Source: Mesodorylaimus sp. YZB2_4 (lineage: Eukaryota; Nematoda; Enoplea; Dorylaimida; Dorylaimidae). Taken from it: a stretch of 64,000 nt of DNA. A program made the translations under genes and the position numbers. The notes under the pieces were generated by a model that ran no database searches, had not been told where the DNA came from, and saw only the letters and a list, made by a program, of their open reading frames with translations. Every line of letters begins with the position of its first letter. Positions within the stretch are counted from its first letter, which is position 1. Below are positions 44,051 through 56,600 of the stretch, in pieces. The DNA lies in the NCBI GenBank assembly GCA_030248295.1, contig JASANH010000073.1, positions 1 through 64,000 of the forward strand, read 5' to 3'.

Positions 44051-45260
44051 GTCTTTTGGCGCTTTTTTTTTTATTGAATATCTGCATTAGGCTGTAAAAA
44101 AATGGGAGATTTTGATCAACCTGTATAATTTATGTGTTTTCGATTTGCTAAACCGGATGGAAATAAATTATGACTTCCACGATGTCTGTTTGCTTCAACG
44201 CCTCGCCGACTGCCACAGGACACGTTTTCAAGGCCCCACTGCCACTGCGCCGTCGTTTCAGCACACAAAACAACGTGTCACAAGCGAATGAAAGCGAGGA
44301 ATTGACGGTTGTCAGTGGGAGATTCGTACTGGCGGCAAGAAAAAGCGACCACTCAGACAGAATCGTATTTCAGTGACTAGTCTTCTTGTTCGTCTGACTT
44401 GTTTTGCAGAAAGTATGGAAAAATTAAATGCTTTATTGGCACAGCGAACTGGTGCGCAGTGGCATCACGTTGGCCAGGCACAGAAAAGGACGTGTGTAAC
44501 AATGAGTTAGCTGCATGATGATGCGCGGGTTCACCCAAAGTCAAGTACACTGTTGGGTAGACGTCCATGTTCATGGTTCCACGGGGGTATTAATGTGTCC
44601 AGTCTGTGTGGCTGGCCAATCGCTTTCTTCAATGCCTAGAAAATTTGGGAGTTCAGCAACGAGCTGTCGATATCCGATGCGAAAGAACACATCTGACACA
44701 GGGATCCATGGTGTCGTTTCGAATCAAATATCGAATGCGGCTGCGGTGATGCAGCGGCTCTTCTCTTTTTTGCTTGGTTGGACTCGTACAAGGTTCGATC
44801 CCCGGTGATGGAGGTCGGTTTGTGAACCATGTCGTTGCCTACCAAAATATACGTCAGAGCACGACAAGACTATTCCAGAGACCATATAACTCCTATGCAA
44901 CCATGTCTGGCAGGCCAAAGAATGCGACTGACCGAAGTCGGTGGCATGAAAGCTCGGACTGAACAGGCATACCTGCGGCTGAAACGCCAACCCGAGAGGT
45001 TGACGTTTCCCAGCCCTGTCGTCATGGCCCGTCAAGCGGCGGGGAGGTTACTCTTTCATCAAATTAATAGGCTAAAAATTTTCATCAAGTAAGGACAACC
45101 AAAATGCGGGATTTTGTGAACTTTGAATGACTCAGTTCGCCCTGAGGTAAGAAAAACTGGTCGATGAGCATCGCCAGAAACTAGATGTGTAAACTTAAAA
45201 GTGACGCAGGTACTGACGTCAGGCACAGCGTAACAAGGCTATCACACGTCTGGAAGAGGT
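44051..45260. other. Intergenic with SINE head and R copy
   Basis: No supported gene. 44755-44830 has a B-box-like AAGGTTCGATCCCCGG, a SINE head. Repeat R (plus) is at 44975-45030 (GAAACGCCAACCC, AGGTTGACGTTTCCCAGCC). Confidence 0.45.
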
Positions 45261-45268
45261 TATATAAA
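45261..45268 (+). promoter_or_regulatory. TATA box
   Basis: TATATAAA, 54 bp before the closest downstream ATG that opens the frame at 45322. Confidence 0.5.
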
Positions 45269-45321
45269 CTCATGGTTTGAGTCACTTATCGCTGTCTAGT
45301 GACGCTAAAACATTTGTGACC

Positions 45322-45768
45322 ATGTCCTACGAAGATCCAGTTGCTGAGTGGGTGCGGCCTGAGCAGCCTCAACCTCAGCCTCGGTCATATCCATCAAGTG
45401 GTCCAGGGCAGGTTCAGTGGACAAAGCCTGACACTGGCAGGACGCCATCAACAACCCCATCGCAACTCAAACAAACTTTGGCCAAATCAAAAAGCTACCC
45501 AAGGACGTCAGACGACGCGCAGAGCTCTTTGGTACCAGACGATCTGCCCGTGAGAATGGGTCAACGAAATAAGCCGGTAGTGCCTGACAAATTATGCCAG
45601 AATGGTGGAATTGTTGCATCGGAACCTGAAAATCCTTCAAGGCCAGCCGAATCGAGCGCAGGTGATCCTATTAATTCGAATGACAATTCCTGGAAGGGTC
45701 GCCCGCTACAGTCCATTTATGTGCAGGTGATTGAGGCTGGCGATGAGTACAGTCCGAGTGATGAGTAG
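45322..45768 (+). CDS. Disordered Pro/Ser-rich protein, unknown
   Basis: Single exon, 148 aa, from ATG 45322 (MSYEDPVAEWVRPEQPQPQP). The frame is open further upstream, but this is the first ATG after the TATA box. The composition is Pro, Ser, Gln and Asp rich with no hydrophobic core, signal peptide or Cys cluster; it ends VIEAGDEYSPSDE. Likely an intrinsically disordered, hydrophilic cytosolic protein. No family recognised. Confidence 0.55.
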   Translation: MSYEDPVAEWVRPEQPQPQPRSYPSSGPGQVQWTKPDTGRTPSTTPSQLKQTLAKSKSYPRTSDDAQSSLVPDDLPVRMGQRNKPVVPDKLCQNGGIVASEPENPSRPAESSAGDPINSNDNSWKGRPLQSIYVQVIEAGDEYSPSDE

Positions 45769-46894
45769 ATGTCGGATCAATTATGCTTCATCATGCACAC
45801 GATCGGCTTATGATCACCATAGCGTCAGATCGATATCGAGTTAGCGCAAGATTCGCCATTTTTATATAAAACCACTGTATTTCTTAGAGTAAACACATTT
45901 TGTATTGGATTACTCATTTTTAGATGTAACTAATTCGCCTCACTGCCAGATCGGATCGACTCAGCTGGTCTGAAAAATCACAATCTGGAAAATTCGGATC
46001 AGATCATCCAATCTGATATGATAGAAAATACTTTATGTCTTTCGAAAAGTTGTGATGACTTTTTGTTCAATTGAACAAACATTGAACACTTTTTGTTCAT
46101 TGAATGTTCGAAAAATTTCAAGTTTATTTCACATGATCTGGTCCAAAACTTATCCGATTCGATCCGGGCCCAGACAAATTGGCCGATCCGACAAACCATG
46201 AGCTTCACCCGCTCGAGAGAAGCGTGGTTTTTCTTTTGTAGCAATGAGGGATGTAGCCAGTTGCGCCATTCCCGATTGCCTTTAACTTGTCTTTGAACAA
46301 AGAAAGAGCTTTGAAATTTTGAATTGGAAAGCCCTGTCCGTGATGATCGATACAAGTCCGATCTGACGTGCAACAATGAAGGCGGCCCTCCATACTGCTT
46401 GGGAAGCTGGACTCGTCCTGGGTTCAATGCCCATTGAAGAAGCTCAGTTTGCGACCTAGCAGCTAGCCTGCAGATAAATCCGCTGACCAAGTACCTTCGA
46501 GGTGCTCCGAGTTGAGGGACGTAAGCCAGACGAGTGTAACCAGCATTCGTGGGCGGTCATGAGATCGATACTCTCCCTGGCTGGGAGACATCAACCTTTT
46601 TCCGTTGATGTTTCAAGGGCATGTATACATGTAGTCGCATGTAGTCGCGAGACTAACCCGCCTCCAGTCGGGATATTTGTTTCAGAGACTTCCGTCTCGA
46701 CTATCTCCCGCCGCCTGGGCGCGCTGATTACACGAGGGGAGATTCTTGGCTATCAAAAACTGAAAGGATTCAAAGCCCACCCGCCATCGTGCGAGAAAGT
46801 CAGCTGATATTAGGTTTATCACGTGTCACTACAGTTGAATAGGGCTCGCCGAAATGACGCTAATGGAAATAGCGCAAGTACAAGTGGCGCATCT
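45769..46894. other. Intergenic, repeats only
   Basis: Degenerate GATCGGATC/AATCTGATC repeats (45950-46190), a SINE-like B box (CTGGGTTCAATGCCC, about 46420) and repeat R (minus, 46545-46665). The 163-codon minus frame 45999-46490 runs through these and is not supported. Confidence 0.5.
46545..46665 (-). repeat. Interspersed hairpin repeat R
   Basis: GATCGATACTCTCCCTGGCT, GGGAGACATCAACC, GTTGATGTTTCAAG and TAGTCGCGAGACTA in family order. Confidence 0.75.
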
Positions 46895-48024
46895 GAGGCC
46901 CAGCGCCAACATTTAGCATGGTCAACGGTGTCCAGCTAGATCTTTGCACTTTATCCCCCTCGCCTTTGTAAACCTGTGAAATTATTCCAAAATAACAACT
47001 AGAAGGGAGATAGCCCAGCCTCGACAAAGCTCCATATACCCTGCTCAGTATCCACCCCATTTCGTCCAAGAAAAATGTATAAAGTTCTATTGGCAACCCA
47101 TCACTGCCAGGTGACTTTTTTCCTTGAAAAGAGCGCGCCATTCTTTACCTCGTCTTCTCCCATCTCCTTTCCAAAACCCTTTCTGTCTGCCTTATTCGCC
47201 ACCACAAACTCCTTTCCTGCTCTCTCATCAGTTTTCCCTACGCTCGTGAACAACTGGGCATACTGCCTCCTGATTCCCCCTAATAACCTCGAGTTGGTCT
47301 TCATACAAAGACCCGTCTTCCCCACGTATGGCGTACACTGATCTTCTTTCAGCCGAATTCTTTTGCATAAGTTTAGCAGTGGTCAGTGTGAACTGGTCCG
47401 CGGCTAGATCCCTGAAGTGAGTCTTCACCAGCCTCTTCCTAATTTCTTTCCTGTCAAAAGCTCTATGCCTATCACGCACATCCAAATATTCGGCCTTTAG
47501 AATTCCACTTGTTTTGTGCATAGCCCATAATTCCTTTGCTTTCTCCAGCTCCTTTTCTAGCCAAAGACGTTTTTTCCTGTTCTCTAGTTCTACAGTCCTT
47601 TTCCTTGCATTACACAGACCTCCTATTCCCATTTTGCAATGCTCCCATTGTAACAAGATATCCTTATCAGTTGCATGACACCTTGAAACGCATGCAGCTT
47701 ACTTCTCATGCACTCCGGCAATAATTTATCTTTTCTAAAGAAGTCTACATCCAGTTTCCAATAAAAAGACCCTTGTATTACCTTCGCAAAAGAAAAATCA
47801 CACTCTATCTCAAAGATTTTATGGTCAGATAGAACCGCATTTGTAAATTTGTGTTTTACGTTAGGAATCACCACGTTTTTAGTTGCGGTTATTCTATCAA
47901 GTCGGCCCTGTGTTTTAGTGCTGTGGGCGAGATGAGAGAACTCCCGACTATTAGGATGATGAACTCTAAAAATATCCAGATTTTTGAATTTCGAAGAAAA
48001 TCTTCGGAATTCTTCCAGCCCCAC
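46895..48024 (-). pseudogene. Truncated, frameshifted LINE (L1/Tx1-like)
   Basis: Reading on the minus strand from 48024: the C-terminal part of an apurinic endonuclease (GRLDRITATKNVV, then NAVLSDHKIFEIECDF, the S-D-H catalytic block). Next comes a linker rich in Glu/Lys/Arg (47656-47228, VKTHFRDLAADQF), then, after frame changes, the reverse transcriptase start KKSPGSDGLPIELYTFFLDE and SSWTPLTMLNV. It stops near 46900 before the YADD block. The 5' end abuts the GATC minisatellite. Dead copy. Confidence 0.85.
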
Positions 48025-48044
48025 CTCTGGATAATTTGTGGGAT

Positions 48045-48415
48045 CACTGCGATCACTTCGATCGTTGCGATCACCGCGATCACTGCGATAACTGCGATCA
48101 CCGCGATCACTGCGACCACTGCGATCACTGCGACCAATGCGATCACTGCGATCGCTGCGACCACTGCGATCACTGCGATCATTGCGACCACTGCGATCGC
48201 TGCGATCGTAGCGATCACTACGATCGCTGCGACCACTGCGATTATTGCGACCACTGCGTCCAATGCGACCACTGCGATCACTGCGATCACTGCGATCACT
48301 GCGTCCAATGCGACCACTGCGATCACTGCGATCACTGCGATCACTGCGCTCGCTGCGATCACTGCGATCACTGCGATCACTGCGACCACTACGATCACTG
48401 CGACCATGTCGGAGC
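48045..48415. repeat. GATC-rich minisatellite (9-bp unit)
   Basis: About 40 degenerate units of GCGATCACT / GCGACCACT, including self-complementary GCGATCGC. Starts immediately beyond the 5' break of the LINE. Long frames through it (CDHCDH, AITAIT types) are artefacts. Confidence 0.95.
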
Positions 48416-49164
48416 AGTCATTATTTTGTAGAATATGAGCCAGACACTGAGTTGGGCATTCCTGAAAGGGAATCTTTCAGAGATTTGTGAAAAGTGAAGT
48501 ACAATTTACCTGCAGGTCCGCTAATCTTAAAAAACTCGCAAACCCTACGTAATTGATTATTCCAAAACGATTATGGCTAATCCATCGAGTTACAACGATT
48601 CTTTTTATTACCCTTCCCCCCTCCCCATTTTTTTTATCGCCCATCCCTTAACGTTGCTGCTTCGCGGGGGGGCGGCCCCCCCCCCCCCCCCTCGTGCCTA
48701 CTACCAATAATTGATCGGTAAGTAGAGATTACCTGTTGATCGAAAGGAATAAAATCGTCTGAAGAGGTTAGTTATGATGTATTACGCACATATTCCACCA
48801 ATTAATGAATTAATAGAATATGTGCTAATCAGTCTAATTAAAACACTGATAGTCATCTTTGTACCCCACAGGAGCACGAGGACTCGGAGAGAAAAAGGGC
48901 GTTCAAGCAGCCGCTTCCAAGGTGCCAAGCTCGTTTTTTTAGCCGTGACGCAAGCCAGTATGTCCCGCCTGTTGTATCAAATTCGACGGATCCGCTAGTC
49001 ACCGCGCTGTTCAGCTATTCACGTACATACCTAGATCATATCCAATCGATATACAACATTCGAAAATAGTAAAAATCGGCCATCAAATCTTTTTTATAAG
49101 TCAGCCAGTTTTACAACTAGCACTGCTTCTCGATTCTGATTCAGAGCTCAGATGATCAAAAAGT
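48416..49164. other. Intergenic with G/C-run hairpin
   Basis: 48664-48691 is a G run with one C followed by a long C run. No supported gene. Confidence 0.5.
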
Positions 49165-49960
49165 TTCCTGTCGTGTCCAACAGCCAGCAGCAACGATTGA
49201 AATCCGTGTTCTAGTCAATAGAATCTTCTTGCATCCGCTGACATTTTCTGCCAGAATCGGACCAGTGATCAAAGATTAGAGCGCTAACGACTTGGGTGGG
49301 TCCAATCGGGAACAGAAATAAGAAAATGGATGCGCCATTTTAAGCGAATAATTTTATGGGAACATCAACTGTTAAAGTCAAACTTTACAGAACCAAAAAT
49401 TTTCAAATGCATAGCAGCAAAAGAAAGCTGCGTGGAAAATAATGGACCCGCTGGGCCACGGTCAGCGACTAAAGTCCCGTGAATTTCTGAATTCTTAAGT
49501 TTTCTTGGGATTTATAAAAAAACCCAAAAGCCTTGTATTGGATCAACTCGAAGGAGCCCTGCGTGTTTCTCTCGAAGCTTGGGCTCCTTACCACACAAAA
49601 ATTCACAAGTAAGAGTATATGGGCGCTGAACATTGGACCAGCTGGTGAAGCGCCTCCAACATTTTTCACTGATTTTTTTCGCACAAAGGAAAATTACGAT
49701 TTTTGGTTTTGTCAACTTCGACTTTTACGGCTGGCGATATTCCCATAAAATTATTCGCTAGGAGAAGTGCATCCGTTTTCTCATTCCTGCTCCCACGATT
49801 AGACCCTCCAAAATCGTTAGTGCTCTAATCTTTAATTTGTCGGTCTGATTCAGGATGAAAATGGCAGCGAGTGCGAAACAGTATCGGAAGACGATTCTAC
49901 TGACAGTAAAACATGGATTTCAATCGTTGCAGCTGGCTGTTACAATCAGGAACAAATTGC
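49165..49960. repeat. Fold-back element
   Basis: Left arm about 49165-49410 (CAACGATTGAAATCC, AAAGATTAGAGC, GCGAATAATTTTATGGGAA) is the imperfect reverse complement of about 49695-49960. The unpaired centre is about 285 bp. Confidence 0.8.
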
Positions 49961-50691
49961 AATTTTGGTTTTGTCAAGTTCGACTAGAGGATGGCCATGC
50001 TCTCATGTGAGTCACCATTAAATTGGATTGGACTAAATTATTATCCATTTCAGCCCAGGGTCGACCACACTGACTTTTCGACCGTATCCGTACCTGATGA
50101 GGCGGCAGGGCTGAGTCCTACCAACAAAACATTTCATTTTAGCAAATATAAAAAACTTGTTCTAAAGGATTTTTTTAAAAAGATTTAGATTTTTCGACAC
50201 TGAACGAAGAGGTTCCGACTGGTTGGGAAGAAATACGTCCTTGACCCCTTATGAAGCAAAAAGTCACCAAATTAATACTTAAATCATTACAAAAGTCGAT
50301 ACAGCCGTACTGGCCTACTTTCAGCGTTGTACCCGGACTGCGTCGTACCAACCATGGGCCATGGGCTGTAGCCATTGAGCCACCCTGGACACAGCATAAA
50401 CTTTCGAATTAACCTGCGACAACTTCTTACGAATACTTTAACTTGGCACCCTGACGCCAAAAAGTGTCGCAAACGAAACTGCTTTTACGGTTAGAGCAGT
50501 TTGGCATCCGCATCAACAACATTTAGCTGCCAGTAGAAACTGGTTTGTCTCGATCACCCCTTCACCCTGTGTGCATATTTCAAATCTTCTCCAGGACCTT
50601 TGTGAGTGCGCGGGGAAAAGGCCGAGTATAGTTTCTTCTGATAGAACTAAAGCGAATTAGACATTGTTCGAAGAAAGTGAGTGTTAAAAAT
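49961..50691. other. Intergenic upstream of DEG/ENaC gene
   Basis: No supported gene. It should contain the promoter, but no clear TATA box was found. Confidence 0.4.
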
Positions 50692-53600
50692 ATGGGCACA
50701 AAACTTATTACCGCGCCTTTAGAAAATTATGAAATGAATGAGCACAACGAATTAAAAAGAACGATGCAAATCCTGTCTAACGAAGTTCAAGAATTGAGAA
50801 CACAAATGAGGACGATGCGAGATTATTCCGGCAATAATTCCTCCAGCAACAAGAGTAAGATGTTTGAGATAGTGTTCCAAGTAGACACCGGATAAGGTCG
50901 GGGTCAACCCGAGCCGACCCGACCCGAGTCGGGTTGACCCGAATTTGGTATAAGTAGTTGAACTTCCTCGCGGTAAAAACCATTCACTAATGCTCAGAAG
51001 GTGGTGGCGTTGGTGTAAAGGTGATTGTGAGGAAATATGAGATGGAGACATCTCACGCACGCGAATCTTCATCTTTTGTTATTCCCTAGTTATCCTTAGT
51101 AAATATTTCCCACAATAGTGGTCGAATAATTTTTTGAAAACCTCAGATCTATAAGCGAGTAGGGTTTGTCCACTGGAGACAAGATTTAACCAATCCGAAT
51201 AATAGGCGTGAATAATAAAGACAACTCGGTCATAACTTTCGGAGTCTGAGACAGCTTATCCTTGGTTGAACAAAGAAATACCTAAATATATATGAACCCC
51301 AGGCTAGAGTTGCATCTAGTCTTCACAAAAGATATTGCTCACAAAGTCATATTGTGCTGGACGCTAGCTCCTGTCAGAACCTCCACCACTGATGGAGGGA
51401 TGTGAGGGTGTAATAGGCGGAATAGTCCTACATTGGAGATTCCGCGGGGAGCGCATGGACTCAAAAACCCTTTAGGCAGGTCACCAGTCATAGGTGCCCG
51501 AGACATCAACCCGACGGGTTTCAGCCTCGCCTGGAGGAGCGTATCGAGCGGCCAACGAAGGCAACTGATACGCTGTATGCGGCGGCCAGTCAAGGCAACC
51601 GCATACTGCTCCGTGCATAAGCCGGCCTGTTAAGGCAACCAGATACACTACCTTCTCCACAGGCCAAACACGCCTACTACAAGGGTACCTATGACTTTTG
51701 AACACAGCAAACTGTTCTGCAATTGTAACATGGATGGTGGTCAAGGGGGCTATTATTGGTACATATTTGGTGATTGTCTACAGACTATACTGCTCTCCCA
51801 GCCAGGTATACCCAGGAAGTTATGTCATATTCAGGAATCAAATGTGATTGTAGATACCGTACGACCTGCTAAAAGTTATCAATTCCTTCTTATGTTAGGT
51901 GTATGGTTAGTCCCACTCATTCATTAGAGTTGACGAGAATGTTTATGAGAACTCTCACATATGGACCTCCCTTTGCAGAAATTACTCAGAAAAGTTGGTC
52001 ATTCTCACAGCTTACAATTTGTCTGACATTCTTGGAAGATACGCAGAATAAGAACGTGGAATGGAAGACTTTGTGCATGCATTCATGTAACATATACTGC
52101 AAATCCTGGAGTTGAACAACTACGAAACGGTTTCTGTAGTTGCTAATGGTAGTAACTCGCAAAATTTCTGTATTTTTGACCGGTTTGACCCGATCTTTAA
52201 AAAAAGTGACCCGACCCGATTTTGACCCGACCCGACCCGACCCGACCCGACCCGAAAATACCTGACCCGATCCGGGGTCTAGTTCCAAGGACCTGGGTTT
52301 CATTGCCTGACCTGACCCTTACCTTGAGCGACCCCGCAAAAAACTGTCTGACCTGACCGTTGACCTGCGAGCTGTAAATTTTGTAAATTGGTAAATTTTC
52401 GGCTCTGACTTTGACATTGATCGGACAAAAAAATTTGCTTGTAATCGGCACCAGCAACAAAACTTCTCTGTGTTTGCAATTTTACCAAGAAATTGTACTA
52501 CAGCTGACAATTTCCTGGCATCACGTGATATTTTACGGGCAGTCCAAGAAACTGAATTTTTATCAAGCCCAAAAAGATATGTTAAGCTGTTTTTGATATC
52601 TTTGGGAAACCTAGAGAAGCTGACACCCACTGAAAATCAAAAATACATCTCATTCGTTGTAACATCAATTCCTGTTCCAACTGCCTGCGGGATGAGAAAA
52701 GGCGCCTCACCAGGCTTGAAGTGGCTGGTAAAGCCAGAATACCCTGCTCCAGTGCAGCCAAGTTTGGATATGAACAAATGGGAAGAGAGAGTGGATATGC
52801 CACTGATGGGTGGCGGACGCGAGCTAGCACCAGGCTGGCACATAATAGTCCACGCAGCTGGGCTGGCAGGATACTGGACGAGTGAACTGCAATAGCACAA
52901 GCATCACAATCAGCAGAGGCCAGTTTCACAATGGAATCCCAATTTCTGGAGGTAAAAATTCGGGACACTTTTAGGACAGAAATTGGGACAACGCTGAGAC
53001 ACCAATTTGGGGCGTGTCACAGGAGCTGTCCCAGAGGTGCCTTATTCGTAGATATAGGTGCGTCCTAAGACGTCATATCTTGTTTCACAGTAAACACAGA
53101 TGACCAGACATTTTAGCCGACCACAAACTTTAACGTGGGAAATACTGTACATACTGTACGTGTGAGCTGGGCATCCATTACTGGTCTAAGTTTGCTGTGC
53201 GATTGTATCTAAATAATTTTACTATATCACGAGGACGCCTTGGCTAAGGCAGGCTGGTCCACATTATATGAGCTCTGCAAACGTCCAAAATTGGGTTCAT
53301 TTTATTAGCTTCGCCATGGGTTTCATTATCTGGGAGTCCTCGTTTTATACACATAATCTGACCGTCATGTTAGCAGGCGACTCTCTGAACCTCATTATTT
53401 GGATTTTCCGAGTCATAATTTTGAGTCCTACAAACAGATTTTTGTGTTTTCTGCGACTGTTTTACGGGACTTACCACCATCATGCTTCCTAGTAACTTGA
53501 TTCCGCGTGTGAGCTTTTATTGATTTTATGTGTGCCCCTCCTGTCAAGTGCATGTATTTGCTTGTGGAAGGAGTAAAATGATGATGATGGCATTCTGTCT

Positions 53601-56600
53601 CACCTTTTTGGCTTCAATGGCTAGACAAGGACAACAGAATATTAGTTTAGCTGACAAAGAACCGTTTTTGCGGGTTGAGAGAGCTGAGGCAAAGTGCTGA
53701 AACCTGAAGACGCCCAAAGATCGCTCTAAAAATTTCTTTTGGAGGTTCAGCTCAAAATTGCCCCAGATCAAGGCAATTGCCCTACGCCTGGCAGCGCTGC
53801 TGGGAAATAAAGGCACCACGAAATGTCGCAGGACATTGGTCGAGGTGGTCCTTAAGTTGAGACAGCCTGGTGTCCTCGGGTGGGACACCAAGCTGATTGT
53901 GAGTGATTTAGGACTGTCCGAGAATTCAGGACATCCCTGGGGATTTAGAACTGTGAAACTGCTCCCAGATACCCGCACAGGAAAGAAAGATATTTAAGTT
54001 TTTGATCAACACTTCACTAAATTTATGTTCTTTCGCTGTCAGAATTCTCCGACCAGGTGCAAAAAATTCTGACCTGACCCTGATCTCGACCGACCCGTCA
54101 GAAAATTTTCTAACCTGACCCTGTCTGACCTTGACCGACCCTTCAGAAAATTTTCAATCCTCACCCTGACCTTGACCGGACCCCAAAAACTTTCTGACCT
54201 TGACCCTTACTTTGACCAAGGGTCGGTCAATCAGGGTTTTGATGGAATTCCGACCTTGAGGTAATTTCTAACACTAGTTGAGATGACACTTTCTAAACTT
54301 TAGTAAAACTGCTTTGATTGGCTTAGATGGCATATCTTACCACGTGGCCGATCGAGTTGGCATTGTTGGCTTGAGAGAGGCAGTCACGTGGGAACAGAGA
54401 CCGCTGCAAATTATTTGGGCCATTTTGGTTGTACTGGGCGCAGCGGCGACCTTCTTCTACGTTTCCAAAAGTACTCAGGAATATTTAGATCGGCAACCAA
54501 CAACCAAGGTTGGTACATGTTTTCACTCGTTTAGCTCGCTATCGAACAAATCCCTGATCCAGAATACTGCAGAGTACAGCCAGGCGTGACACGGGCCTGA
54601 AAAAGTAGACCCAACCTGACCTGGTCTTTCAAAAAAATTGGCCTAACTCAAACCCGACCCATCAGAACCTTGACCCGGCCTAAACCCACGGATTTCTGAC
54701 CCGCTCACACACAATAATGCAAAACAGACATTCGCTAACAGCATCAGGAGTTCGGATAAGCTTGAGCGATGCCGATAGCGCCCTTACTTCTCATGGTATA
54801 CATTTAAAATTTTTTGAAATTTAGGGAAAAACTGGAGGGACTTGCGCTGTTCTGAGTGAAAAAAGTGCTCCTATAAGACTGGAAAACCAAGAAAACCAAA
54901 AAATTGAGGGGAAACAGGAATTATTTAGCCAAAATCAGGAAGAAGATAGCGGCCGCATTTTTATGATCCAATCTTGAATCACACACCTTTTCGATTTACG
55001 GGCTTATCTTGCAAGAAGTCGGGAAATTTGTTGAGCCCAGTTGAAAATTCGTGCGACAGGTAAAAATCATTAAAGGAAAACTTAAAATTTTGTCCAGAGA
55101 ACCTGGAAAAATCATCTCTCGCCCTCAAGTCTAGGCCACACATTTAAAATAAGTGTTTGTGATCTTCTGAAAGGCTGAAGCCACGGAAGAGGCAAAAGCA
55201 AGAATAGCAACAAGTTCTGGCCAATTTTTGAAAAACACGATTTGAAACCATGAAATCAGGGAAAATCAACAAAAATTCTGCCCTTACAGGTGCGAGTGAA
55301 AGCGGCTTGAAGCTGCAAATTAAAAATATTCTTTGTACAGGGCCTGTACTGGTCTTGACAATCGCACATGAAAAAGCATACAACTAGTAACATTCTTACT
55401 CGTAGATAACGTTCGATAGACTGCCGTCTTACGAATATCCGCCATTGATTGTCTGCCCACCCTGGTGGTTTGATCACGAAAGGCTGGTTTCCATGAATCT
55501 TCCTCCAGAGGCTGTGCAATACGCTCTGGCTTTTGCAAATTTACCCGACACTTATGATATCTCAATCCCTAATATGACAGATAGTGATAACTTTCTTGCG
55601 GAAGCCAGTGAACAAGGCGTATCGGACTATCTCATCAAAAGGCGTGATTTATTTTGGGAATATTACGGACAACATAACTACACTTCAGTGATGCAATTTT
55701 TCAAAGATTTAGCCGCAAATGCCACTTTTCCAGACGAAAGCGGGGAACTCGATGGTAAAGATACATTTGCAGTAATAAGTTGCATTGAATGCAATAATTC
55801 TGCACCCCCAGAAAAAGTGGTATTTAGCAATGCCATTTGCTATTTCTTCCATCTCAAGAATGCCACTCCCAAGTCAGTTGATGAACCAGCAATTATTCGT
55901 CTGGTTAACAGGGAAAGAACTGGCGGTTTGCTTCAAGCTTCAAAGAAAGATTGGTTGATTGATTTCGCCTCCAACCTTAATCAGAACGGACCTTCCATAC
56001 CTCTCAAGCCATCGAGGCCATACGACATCAAGGTCAGTGGTCAGAAAATAATTATGTTAAAAAGTTCACCATCTTGCGTGGACACTGAGTACAACAAGAC
56101 ATACGATCAGCGATTGTGCACCGAGGTTTGCTTGCGACAATTAATGGATGATAAACAAGGTGCATTCAAGGGCTATTATTCATTCGAGGTTACGGAGGAT
56201 TTGAAGCAGGTTGCGAACAATTTCGATATCATCCTGAGTCTTGGACAGCTATTGAAAAAGCACATTTTTGATTATTGGCAGGATTTCAATGGAACATTGA
56301 CTAAAAAAATATTAAATAACGAGACGCTATCCGATTTTAAGTTTCCGGAAGTGAATGAGACTGCTTTGATGGAGGCATTAGACAAACAGCAACCAACTGA
56401 GAAACAATTGCTTGAATGTTACTCCTCTTGTCTTCCAGCATGCGAAAGAATTAATTACGATATTTCTGTGATGCATGGTTTCAGTGAGACAAGTGACGGA
56501 CTGTCAGAAAACGCATCGATGATTAAATTGTCCATCAAGCACACAGCCCTGACTCAAGGCGGAATTGTGACTTGGCAAGAAATGAATTCAATAACATTTG

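Noticed and set aside
47851..48490. ORFs of CDHCDH, AITAIT and SLRSLR repeats
   Set aside because: Products of the 9-bp GATC minisatellite, with no start context or conserved ends.
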